Assembly: GCA_027023325.1 (NCBI GenBank)
Contig: JALVVQ010000304.1
Coordinates: 1-6,516 of the forward strand
DNA length: 6,516 nt
From: Campylobacteraceae bacterium
Lineage (GTDB): Bacteria; Campylobacterota; Campylobacteria; Campylobacterales; Sulfurovaceae
Direction: 5' to 3'
Shown piece by piece: positions 1-4,713 of the stretch. How positions within the stretch are numbered: the stretch's first letter is position 1; every line of letters begins with the position of its first letter. Below the pieces are notes generated by a model, which saw nothing but the letters and a program-made list of their open reading frames with translations, searched no databases and was not told where the DNA came from. A program made the position numbers and the translations under genes.

Positions 1-974
1 CCTTCTGCAAAAATAGAAGCGTTGGTCACAAACAGATCATCACCTACCAGCTGCACCTTCTGTCCGAGTACTTCTGTATGCTCTTTCCAGCCCTCCCAAT
101 CATCCTCACTCAATCCATCTTCGATAGAGACGATAGGATACTTGGCGCACAAATCTGCATAATACGCAGTCAACTCAGCACTTGTCAGCTCACGGTTCTC
201 AGATTTGAGGACGTATTTTCCTGCTTCATTCACCAGCTCAGAAGCTGCTACATCCAGTGCGATAGCGATCTCTTCACCAGGCTTATATCCTGCTTTTTCA
301 ATCGCCTGCATAATCACCTGAATCGGCTCTTCATTGGATTTAAGATTGGGTGCAAATCCTCCTTCATCTCCTACCGCAGTACTCTCTCCCATATCATTGA
401 TGATCTTCTTGAGTGTATGATACACCTCTGCACAGGCTCTCAGCCCTTCAGAAAATCTGTCAAACCCTATAGGCATGACCATATACTCTTGAAAGTCCAC
501 AGAGTTGTTGGCATGTTCTCCGCCATTGATAATATTAAGCATCGGCACAGGCATCACCACTGCGTTGGCACCACCAAGGTATCGGTACAGTGGCATATTG
601 AGTGATTTTGCAGCCACTCTGGCTACTGCCATAGAAACACCCAATACAGCATTGGCACCTAGTTCTCCATAGTTCTCCGTGCCATCTGCTGTCTTCATAG
701 CAAGATCTACATCTGCCTGATTATAAGGGCTCATCCCAATCAGTGTCTCTGCCAATACGGTATTGACATTTTCTACTGCTTTGAGAACGCCTTTGCCCAT
801 ATATCTCTCCCCGCCATCACGAAGTTCAAGTGCCTCCCGCTTACCTGTACTCGCACCACTGGGTACAATCGCACTTGCACTACTTCCATCACTCAAACTT
901 ACTGTCGCTTTGACCGTAGGATTTCCTCTGCTATCCATCACTTCATCTGCAACCACATCTTCAATAAAAACCAT
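1..974 (-). CDS. eno: Enolase (phosphopyruvate hydratase), 3' end outside the window
   Basis: Enolase interconverts 2-phosphoglycerate and phosphoenolpyruvate in glycolysis/gluconeogenesis in the cytoplasm; bacterial enolase is also often bound to the RNA degradosome or the surface. 324 codons are visible of the roughly 425 usual for the family. The N-terminal signature DSRGNPTV is at residues 14-21. The acid catalyst Glu of GDEGGFAPN is at residue 204. The three Mg2+ ligands are Asp241 (ALDVAASE), Glu285 (SIEDGLSEDDW) and Asp312 (LVGDDLFVTN). All sit five residues before the E. coli numbering. The catalytic lysine (about residue 337) lies beyond the left edge, so completeness cannot be judged. 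The ATG is preceded by AAAGGG seven bases upstream (982-987). The gene lies downstream of tRNA-Ser on the same strand. Identification is essentially certain. Confidence 0.98.
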   Translation of the reverse strand, partial: MVFIEDVVADEVMDSRGNPTVKATVSLSDGSSASAIVPSGASTGKREALELRDGGERYMGKGVLKAVENVNTVLAETLIGMSPYNQADVDLAMKTADGTENYGELGANAVLGVSMAVARVAAKSLNMPLYRYLGGANAVVMPVPMLNIINGGEHANNSVDFQEYMVMPIGFDRFSEGLRACAEVYHTLKKIINDMGESTAVGDEGGFAPNLKSNEEPIQVIMQAIEKAGYKPGEEIAIALDVAASELVNEAGKYVLKSENRELTSAELTAYYADLCAKYPIVSIEDGLSEDDWEGWKEHTEVLGQKVQLVGDDLFVTNASIFAE

Positions 975-989
975 TTTGGTTCCCTTTGT

Positions 990-1003
990 ATTATAAATTT
1001 ATA
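990..1003 (-). promoter_or_regulatory. Possible eno promoter (-10 region)
   Basis: Read on the minus strand, the AT-rich stretch before eno holds TATAAA (998-1003) and TATAAT (990-995). The first would start transcription near 991 and leave a 17-nt leader that includes the AAAGGG ribosome site. The second would start inside that site and is less likely. No good -35 box is visible, which is common in Campylobacterota. eno may instead be co-transcribed with the tRNA upstream. Confidence 0.35.
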
Positions 1004-1056
1004 CTGCTATTTTATCGTTTTTTTCTATATAGTGAGGTAAAGGACAAGGAGTATAC

Positions 1057-1144
1057 TGGCTGAGAGGAAGGGATTCGAACCCTCGGTGAGTTACCCCACA
1101 CAGACGTTCCAGGTCTGCACCTTCGACCACTCGGACACCTCTCA
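1057..1144 (-). tRNA. tRNA-Ser (anticodon GGA)
   Basis: The 88-nt minus-strand sequence folds as a class II tRNA with an encoded CCA (1057-1059) and discriminator G. The acceptor stem is 7 bp (TGAGAGG with CCTCTCA). The anticodon stem CAGAC/GTCTG closes the loop CTGGAAC, so the anticodon is GGA, reading UCC and UCU. The long variable arm (GTGGG/CTCAC) is typical of serine tRNA, and the T arm has TTCGAAT with a 5-bp stem. Unlike E. coli tRNA-Ser, the first pair is U1-A72, and D-stem position 10-25 is a U-U mismatch. It is divergent from the SRP RNA gene and upstream of eno. Confidence 0.95.
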
Positions 1145-1163
1145 ACATATTTTGTAGCAGCAG

Positions 1164-1169
1164 ATTATA
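1164..1169 (-). promoter_or_regulatory. Promoter -10 box for tRNA-Ser
   Basis: A perfect TATAAT on the minus strand lies 20 bp before the tRNA 5' end, predicting a start near 1157 and a short processed leader. The upstream stretch is T/A-rich, without a clear -35 box. Confidence 0.55.
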
Positions 1170-1190
1170 TCTAATCGTTTTTAAGATAGG

Positions 1191-1218
1191 GTGAAATTAA
1201 TCACTTTTTTGTTATGAT
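1191..1218 (+). promoter_or_regulatory. Promoter for the SRP RNA gene
   Basis: A TATGAT -10 box (1213-1218) and a weak GTGAAA -35 match (1191-1196) are separated by 16 bp. The predicted start at about 1225 coincides with the first base pair of the SRP RNA terminal stem, which supports both calls. Confidence 0.55.
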
Positions 1219-1224
1219 TTCGAT

Positions 1225-1329
1225 GCCTCTTCTCAGACCTGTGCAACGGTTTTGAGAGACAATGGGTCAGGATGGGAACATAGCAGCCCACCTCTCCTGA
1301 CCGGGTGCCGCAGCCATCTGGGGAGAGGT
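1225..1329 (+). ncRNA. ffs: Signal recognition particle RNA, small bacterial (4.5S) type
   Basis: This RNA binds Ffh and forms the SRP, which targets nascent membrane proteins to FtsY and the Sec translocon. The domain IV hairpin is clear at about 1265-1302: GGTCAGG, an unpaired A, a TG/CA closing stem around a GGAA tetraloop (1275-1278), then T-AGCA-GCC. The 5' CAGG/3' AGCA asymmetric loop is the Ffh M-domain site. Outer strands 1226-1237 and 1317-1328 form a continuous 12-bp stem counting G-U pairs. About 105 nt fits the small SRP RNA without an Alu domain (E. coli 114 nt). The tetraloop is closed by UG/CA instead of the E. coli CC/GG, a covarying change. Exact ends are approximate. Small ORFs overlapping it are not real. 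Confidence 0.93.
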
Positions 1330-1345
1330 ATTATCTCATCACTTA

Positions 1346-1879
1346 TCAATCATCCAAACACTTTATTCGGAAACTTTTACGATGATGTTCACATCTTCCA
1401 TACTTTTCCAGTGCTTCCATGTGCGCTTTGGTGCCATAGCCCTTGTGTTTCTCGAAACCGTACTGAGGGTATTGTCTGGCAAAGGTATGCATCTCTCTAT
1501 CATGGGTGACTTTGGCAAGGATACTGGCAGCACTGACCTCTGCCACCTTCGTATCTGCCTTGACCATAGTGTTGATACCCACTACACCGAAGGTACTGTT
1601 GCCATCGAAGAGGTACTCCTGATTGCCCAGTGTATGGATGATCTCGGTTAGCCCCTCTCTCATGCATCTGGAGATGCCCAAGGCATCCACCCTCGCAGCC
1701 GAAAAAGAGACAATATGATGGAGGCTATTTTCTATAATTTGAGGATAGAGGCTTTCTCTCTTTGCTTCTGTCAGCTTTTTGGAGTCCATCAATCCCTCTA
1801 TGGGGCGATGCAAAACCACCCCTGCGATGACGAGTGATCCTGCGATAGGGCCGCGGCCTGCTTCGTCGATACCACACAT
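1346..1879 (-). CDS. rnhB: Ribonuclease HII
   Basis: RNase HII cleaves 5' of ribonucleotides embedded in duplex DNA and starts ribonucleotide excision repair; it also degrades RNA-DNA hybrids. The 177-residue protein shows the full family pattern: CGIDEAGRGPIAG at residues 2-14, MDSKKLT, LFDGN, KADTKV with SAASILAKVTHDR, then HKGYGTKAH and HRKSF near the C-terminus. The DEDD catalytic set is Asp5, Glu6, Asp92 and Asp109. I chose the ATG at 1879 because GGAGG lies five bases before it and the protein then begins right at the catalytic strand. In-frame ATGs at 1891 and 1921 would add 4 or 14 residues but have no ribosome site. The gene is convergent with the SRP RNA gene, with only about 16 bp between them and no visible terminator. 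Confidence 0.95.
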   Translation of the reverse strand: MCGIDEAGRGPIAGSLVIAGVVLHRPIEGLMDSKKLTEAKRESLYPQIIENSLHHIVSFSAARVDALGISRCMREGLTEIIHTLGNQEYLFDGNSTFGVVGINTMVKADTKVAEVSAASILAKVTHDREMHTFARQYPQYGFEKHKGYGTKAHMEALEKYGRCEHHRKSFRIKCLDD

Positions 1880-2001
1880 GTGTGCCTCCATTAATCTTTT
1901 GTTTACAGATGGTTGTTTCATAGTTAACCGTGATACCCTATACTATCAGTATCAGAAAGTTGAAGTTTGACTTTCGAGCCTTGTTTTTTTGTTTACACTC
2001 G

Positions 2002-2055
2002 CATAAAAAGAGATTCCCCCCTTGTTTACAACTCCTTGTTTCTTCTCTTTTTATG
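2002..2055. repeat. 12-bp inverted repeat at the end of the ankyrin gene
   Basis: The arm at 2002-2013 (CATAAAAAGAGA) is perfectly complementary to 2044-2055 (TCTCTTTTTATG), with a 30-base loop. The right arm includes the stop codon of the ankyrin gene. It could form a 3'-end structure for the panD operon transcript, but the arms are A/T-rich and no T-run follows on the minus strand, so it is not a canonical intrinsic terminator. Confidence 0.45.
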
Positions 2056-2563
2056 AACGCTCTTGAGATTCTAAAAATTCTAACATTTTTTGTTGTCCCA
2101 TGCGCTTGGCATAGGCTGCTGCTGTCATGCCGTAGTTGTCTATATCCTGTGGATTGGCACCCTTGGAGAGCAGATAGGTGACTATCTCCCTATCATTGAA
2201 GGACGCAGCAAGCATCAACGGCGTGACACCACTCTTTCTCTTGCTTTCTCGGAGACTGATACCATGAGCCTCACAGAGCGCAATGATATCCATTCTCTTG
2301 TATTTGATGGCGATATCCAGTGCGCCTACACCCTCTCGGTTGACTTCTGTGATATCGAGTCCCGCATCGATCAGCATCTCTATGGCCTCTTTCGAGACTC
2401 TGTTACTCACTGCAAAGAAAAGTAATGATACTTCATCGGGTTCATCGAGATCATACTCAGCACCCATAAGTACCTCTTGTGTCAGATCAACCTCTCCTGA
2501 TGCCAACCTCTTTTTGAGTGCTACCAGGTTGTCGTGCTTCAGTGCCTCTAGCAACATCTGCAC
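2051..2563 (-). CDS. Small ankyrin-repeat protein
   Basis: This 170-residue protein consists almost entirely of ankyrin-type helix pairs, so a protein-binding role is likely, but the partner is unknown. Repeats run at about residues 45-77 (SLLFFAV ... LIDAGLDI), 78-111 (ALDIAIKYKR ... CEAHGI), 112-144 (GVTPLMLAAS ... LLSKGANPQDIDNYG, the best match) and a terminal half repeat at 145-168 (MTAAAYAKRMG). Residues 1-44 look like a degenerate capping repeat. There is no signal peptide or membrane segment, so it is probably cytoplasmic. The start is GTG at 2563, overlapping the ybaB stop as TAGTG, with GGAGGA eight bases upstream inside the last ybaB codons. The ATG two codons later is a weaker choice. 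It is the last gene of the panD-ybaB operon. Confidence 0.9.
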   Translation of the reverse strand: MQMLLEALKHDNLVALKKRLASGEVDLTQEVLMGAEYDLDEPDEVSLLFFAVSNRVSKEAIEMLIDAGLDITEVNREGVGALDIAIKYKRMDIIALCEAHGISLRESKRKSGVTPLMLAASFNDREIVTYLLSKGANPQDIDNYGMTAAAYAKRMGQQKMLEFLESQERS

Positions 2564-2880
2564 TAAGCATTTCCTCCGAAAGGATTCATGCCGCCAAACA
2601 TGCCCATGGCCTGTGACTTTTTATTGTCTTCGACCATTTTGCATACATCGTTGACTGTGCTGATAAGCAATAGCTGCAGGGAAGCCTTGTCGGAGAGCAA
2701 GGCATCATCAATCGTCATATCAATGATCTCTCCTGCACCATTGGCTGTGACCTCGATCATGCCTCCGCCACCCTTGGCGGTAAGCTGCACGGATTTGGAC
2801 TGCTCCTGCATCTGGGTCGCCTTCTCTTGCATCTGCTCCATCATTTTGCCCATATTTTTCAGATCTAGTCCTTCAAACAT
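2563..2880 (-). CDS. ybaB: YbaB/EbfC family nucleoid-associated protein
   Basis: Members of this family are small dimeric DNA-binding proteins that coat or bridge DNA and influence gene expression. The 105-residue protein has the typical plan: an N-terminal amphipathic, Met/Gln-rich helix (residues 1-32, with KMMEQMQEKATQMQEQ), a central beta region (VQLTAKGGGGMIEVTANG, then EIIDMTIDD), a second helix with LISTVNDVCKMVEDNKK, and a Gly/Met/Phe-rich tail ending in NPFGGNA. Its length is normal for the family. It starts with ATG overlapping the panD stop by one base (TAATG), with GAAGGA eight bases upstream. Its own stop overlaps the ankyrin start, so the three genes are probably translationally coupled. 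In many bacteria ybaB sits with dnaX and recR; here it is with panD. Confidence 0.93.
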   Translation of the reverse strand: MFEGLDLKNMGKMMEQMQEKATQMQEQSKSVQLTAKGGGGMIEVTANGAGEIIDMTIDDALLSDKASLQLLLISTVNDVCKMVEDNKKSQAMGMFGGMNPFGGNA

Positions 2881-3248
2881 TATAATAATCCTTCAAATTT
2901 TTGGGCAATCCCATTATCATCATCGAGGATGACGATTCTTGGCTGATAGGTGTCTGCCTCTTTCTCGTCCATAGTTGCATACGCGATGATGATGATTTTG
3001 TCGCCTCTGTGTACTTTTCGTGCGGCAGCACCGTTGAGACAGATATCTCTCTTGCCCGGCTCACCAGGAATCGTATAGGTAGAGAAGCGCTCGCCGTTGT
3101 TGACATTGACAATATCTACTTTTTGACCTACACGCATCTTGGAAGCATCAAGCAGTTCCTGATCGATGGTGATAGAGCCCACATAATTGAGGTTGGCATC
3201 TGTCACTGTTGCGCGGTGAATCTTGCTGTAGAGCATTGTGATATTCAT
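2880..3248 (-). CDS. panD: Aspartate 1-decarboxylase proenzyme
   Basis: PanD decarboxylates L-aspartate to beta-alanine for pantothenate and coenzyme A synthesis in the cytoplasm. The zymogen cleaves itself between Gly24 and Ser25, turning Ser25 into the pyruvoyl cofactor. Both are present in NYVGSITID. Other conserved residues are Lys9 in the MLYSKIHRATVT start, Arg54, Thr57 and Tyr58 in GERFSTY, and NGAAAR near residue 73. The length of 122 residues is close to E. coli PanD (126). The ATG at 3248 has AAGGA seven bases upstream. It is the first gene of the panD-ybaB-ankyrin operon. The promoter just upstream abuts a MITE-like element. Identification is certain. Confidence 0.97.
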   Translation of the reverse strand: MNITMLYSKIHRATVTDANLNYVGSITIDQELLDASKMRVGQKVDIVNVNNGERFSTYTIPGEPGKRDICLNGAAARKVHRGDKIIIIAYATMDEKEADTYQPRIVILDDDNGIAQKFEGLL

Positions 3249-3280
3249 AAGGTATTCCTTGCATCTATAATGGTGAGGAG

Positions 3281-3289
3281 ATTATACCA
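3281..3289 (-). promoter_or_regulatory. Extended -10 promoter of the panD operon
   Basis: TGGTATAAT on the minus strand is a perfect extended -10 element, predicting a start near 3274 and a 26-nt leader. A second TATAAT lies at 3291-3296. The -35 position falls inside the inverted repeat of the neighbouring element and has no TTGACA-like sequence. Confidence 0.6.
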
Positions 3290-3296
3290 AATTATA

Positions 3297-3570
3297 CTAT
3301 TACCGCGCTAAGCAAATACCTCAATTTTTGATGTAATGATTTCGTTCATAATCAAGGCAGCTTTTTGAAGGACTCGCCTTAGCGAATTCGAGAAAATCTA
3401 ACGCAGAGTATGGGCAAAAGCATTGCACCCTTCGGGAAGAGCGATAAGAGGCAAACTGTAAGCAGATAAATTCTTGAATTACCTACGGGTAGTCCTACAA
3501 ATTTCTCTACTCACATCTTACCTCTTCTCACTCTTTCAAAAGTTGAGGTATTTACTTAGTGCGGTAATAG
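3297..3570. mobile_element. MITE-like element with 35-bp terminal inverted repeats
   Basis: This is a 274-bp non-coding segment. Its left end (3297-3331, starting CTATTACCGCGCTAAG) matches the reverse complement of its right end (3536-3570, reading CTATTACCGCACTAAG) at 32 of 35 positions. The arms continue inward as an imperfect palindrome: AGGACT (3369-3374) faces AGTCCT (3491-3496), and AATTCGAGAA faces TTCTTGAATT. The centre holds small hairpins such as CCCTTCGGG. No transposase reading frame is present. The features fit a miniature inverted-repeat transposable element mobilised in trans. The outer TA on both sides could be a TA target duplication, as with IS630/Tc1-type enzymes, but TA is self-complementary, so the true ends and duplication cannot be fixed from one copy. 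The alternative is an immobile long-hairpin intergenic repeat. Confidence 0.72.
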
Positions 3571-3936
3571 TGACTCAGGTGCTATCGGCTCACCCCAAAA
3601 TTCATCAGCAATCACATATTCATCGACCACTTTCCCGCCAATGATGTGTTCCTCTATGATTCTGTCAATCTTCTCTTTAGTGAGGTTGACATACATGGTA
3701 TGACCTGGTTCGACCAGGATGACAGGGCCTTGTTGACAACGACTTAGGCAACCGGTCTGTATCGGCAGGGCTGTGGCAATGAGCCCTTTTCTCATCAGTG
3801 ATTGTCCAAGATGTTGGAACAGTGCTTGTGACTCGGGGTCAGTCTGGCTGACACAAGAGGGCTTTGGCATCCCTGGAGGGGCACTCTGTTGACACTTAAA
3901 GATATAAAACGCTGGCTGTGGCATTCCGCTTACCAT
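3556..3936 (-). CDS. Thioredoxin-like [2Fe-2S] ferredoxin
   Basis: This 126-residue soluble protein matches the thioredoxin-fold [2Fe-2S] ferredoxins (Aquifex Fd4, Azotobacter Shethna protein II, NuoE-like). The four cluster cysteines follow the family spacing: Cys15 (YIFKCQQSAPPGMPKPSC), Cys28, Cys63 and Cys67 (TGCLSRCQQGPVILV). The region after that (PGHTMYVNLTKEKIDRIIEEHI) is the usual C-terminal strand and helix. It probably transfers single electrons; the partner is unknown. The ATG at 3936 has AAGGAG six bases upstream. The final Leu-Leu-Pro-His and the TAA stop lie inside the terminal repeat of the MITE-like element, so the C-terminus after about residue 120 may have been altered by insertion. 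It is divergent from the FNR-box operon and may share its regulation. Confidence 0.92.
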   Translation of the reverse strand: MVSGMPQPAFYIFKCQQSAPPGMPKPSCVSQTDPESQALFQHLGQSLMRKGLIATALPIQTGCLSRCQQGPVILVEPGHTMYVNLTKEKIDRIIEEHIIGGKVVDEYVIADEFWGEPIAPESLLPH

Positions 3937-3953
3937 GGATAACTCCTTGAATT

Positions 3954-3970
3954 AAGAGTATTTTACTCTT
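3954..3970. promoter_or_regulatory. Perfect palindrome in the ferredoxin leader
   Basis: AAGAGTA-TTT-TACTCTT is a perfect 7-bp dyad with a 3-base spacer, located 18-34 bp before the ferredoxin ATG and just downstream of its likely promoter. It could be a repressor operator or a small leader hairpin. It matches no regulator I can name. Confidence 0.45.
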
Positions 3971-3978
3971 TTATTCGC

Positions 3979-3987
3979 ATTTTAGCA
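3979..3987 (-). promoter_or_regulatory. Likely extended -10 promoter of the ferredoxin gene
   Basis: TGCTAAAAT on the minus strand has the TGn motif before a TAAAAT hexamer, predicting a start near 3972 and a leader of about 36 nt. A second TAAAAT at 3960-3965 is an alternative. The FNR-type site would be centred about 53 bp or 72 bp upstream of these starts. Confidence 0.45.
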
Positions 3988-4017
3988 GAAAAGACTTAGA
4001 TAATGATTGTATTCTAT

Positions 4018-4033
4018 GTTGATAGATATCAAC
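4018..4033. promoter_or_regulatory. FNR/CRP-family binding site (class II position)
   Basis: GTTGATA-GA-TATCAAC is a perfect palindrome that contains an exact match to the FNR consensus TTGAT-N4-ATCAA (4019-4032). Its centre, between 4025 and 4026, is 41.5 bp before the predicted +1 at 4067. This is the standard class II activator position, where the regulator replaces the -35 contact. The FNR/CRP superfamily in this phylum includes oxygen- and nitrogen-oxide-responsive members; which one binds here cannot be told. Confidence 0.82.
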
Positions 4034-4054
4034 CTATCGTTTAGATTAGTCTAC

Positions 4055-4060
4055 TATAAT
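4055..4060 (+). promoter_or_regulatory. -10 box of the hemerythrin/NnrS-like operon
   Basis: A perfect TATAAT on the plus strand predicts a start at about 4067 and a 23-nt leader before the ATG at 4090. There is no -35 box; the FNR-type palindrome occupies that place, as expected for an activator-dependent promoter. Confidence 0.75.
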
Positions 4061-4089
4061 TGCTACCTAATATTTACATGGGAGACACA

Positions 4090-4695
4090 ATGAACTATCC
4101 TGCATTTTTCGATAAAGTGCCGACACTGTTACTTCAAGACCCTTTGGGTGGATTTTTAGGTGCTTTTGATCAGGGGAGGGTGGAAATCAGTTATCTTGAC
4201 TGTGCCAAATTGGCAGGACACTCTTGTCCTACTGTAGCCAGCGCCTACCTTTTGGCTCGTAGGGGTCTTGGTGAACTTTATCCTGAGGACTTACCTCAAA
4301 GAGGCATGATAAAAGTCGAAATGAGAGCAGCCAAAGAAGAGGGTGTCACAGGTGTGATTGCCAACGTTATAAGCTATATCGTCGGAGGAAATGACGAAGG
4401 TGGATTCAAGGGGATTGGTGGTACATTCAGCCGTCGGGATCTCCTCTCTTTTGGACATGCGGAACTGGAAGGCATGGTACGGCTGACACGCACCGATACA
4501 GGCGCTTCCGTCACTTTGAGCAGTGACACCAGCCAAGTACCGGGATCTCCGCAAATGATGCCTTTGATGCAAAAAGCAATGCAGGGTGCTGCCTCTGGCG
4601 AAGAGAAAGCACAATTTGGAACACTGTGGCAAGCGCGCGTAGAGGCTATGTTGCTCGACAGTGAACTGCAAGACAAGATCGTGACCATACATTAA
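4090..4695 (+). CDS. FmdE-like Cys/His metal-site protein, function unknown
   Basis: This 201-residue protein is the first gene of the FNR-box operon. Residues 34-58 read like the start of the FmdE domain (first named from the formylmethanofuran dehydrogenase operon): Asp37-Cys38, then Gly-His44-Ser-Cys46-Pro followed by an Ala-rich helix (VASAYLLARRGL). Cys38, His44 and Cys46 are a plausible metal site. A Gly-rich stretch follows (IVGGNDEGGFKGIGGTFSRRDLL, about 104-126), then a beta region and a C-terminal helix. There is no signal peptide or membrane segment. It has no link to methanogenesis here; the role is unknown. The ATG at 4090 has GGGAG five bases upstream. Upstream in-frame starts at 4060 (TTG) and 4078 lack a ribosome site, and 4060 precedes the predicted transcription start. 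The family call is moderate and the coding call is strong. Confidence 0.85.
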   Translation: MNYPAFFDKVPTLLLQDPLGGFLGAFDQGRVEISYLDCAKLAGHSCPTVASAYLLARRGLGELYPEDLPQRGMIKVEMRAAKEEGVTGVIANVISYIVGGNDEGGFKGIGGTFSRRDLLSFGHAELEGMVRLTRTDTGASVTLSSDTSQVPGSPQMMPLMQKAMQGAASGEEKAQFGTLWQARVEAMLLDSELQDKIVTIH

Positions 4696-4713
4696 AATGA
4701 AGGAGACCTACCT

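Noticed and set aside
78..996. Plus-strand ORFs at 78-605 and 763-996
   Set aside because: They are antisense shadows of eno, which has complete family motifs on the minus strand.
1252..1651. Plus-strand ORFs at 1252-1509 and 1382-1651
   Set aside because: The first crosses the SRP RNA and rnhB, the second lies antisense to rnhB; neither has a recognisable protein pattern.
1899..2030. TTGTTTACA copies as DnaA boxes or an origin
   Set aside because: The 9-mer differs from the DnaA box consensus TTATCCACA at three positions, and no dnaA-type neighbours are present.
2002..2055. Canonical Rho-independent terminator
   Set aside because: The stem is A/T-rich with a 30-base loop and no T-run follows in the minus direction.
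2873..3112. Minus-strand ORF inside panD (79 codons)
   Set aside because: It is an alternative frame of panD with low-complexity Ser-rich translation.
3297..3570. CRISPR array or retron/ncRNA interpretation of the repeat region
   Set aside because: There are only two inverted terminal copies, no direct repeats with spacers, and no reverse transcriptase nearby.
4291..4692. Minus-strand ORFs opposite the FmdE-like and hemerythrin genes (4291-4692, 4374-4688, 4708-5052, 4725-5000)
   Set aside because: The plus-strand genes have ribosome sites, overlaps and family motifs; the reverse frames have none.
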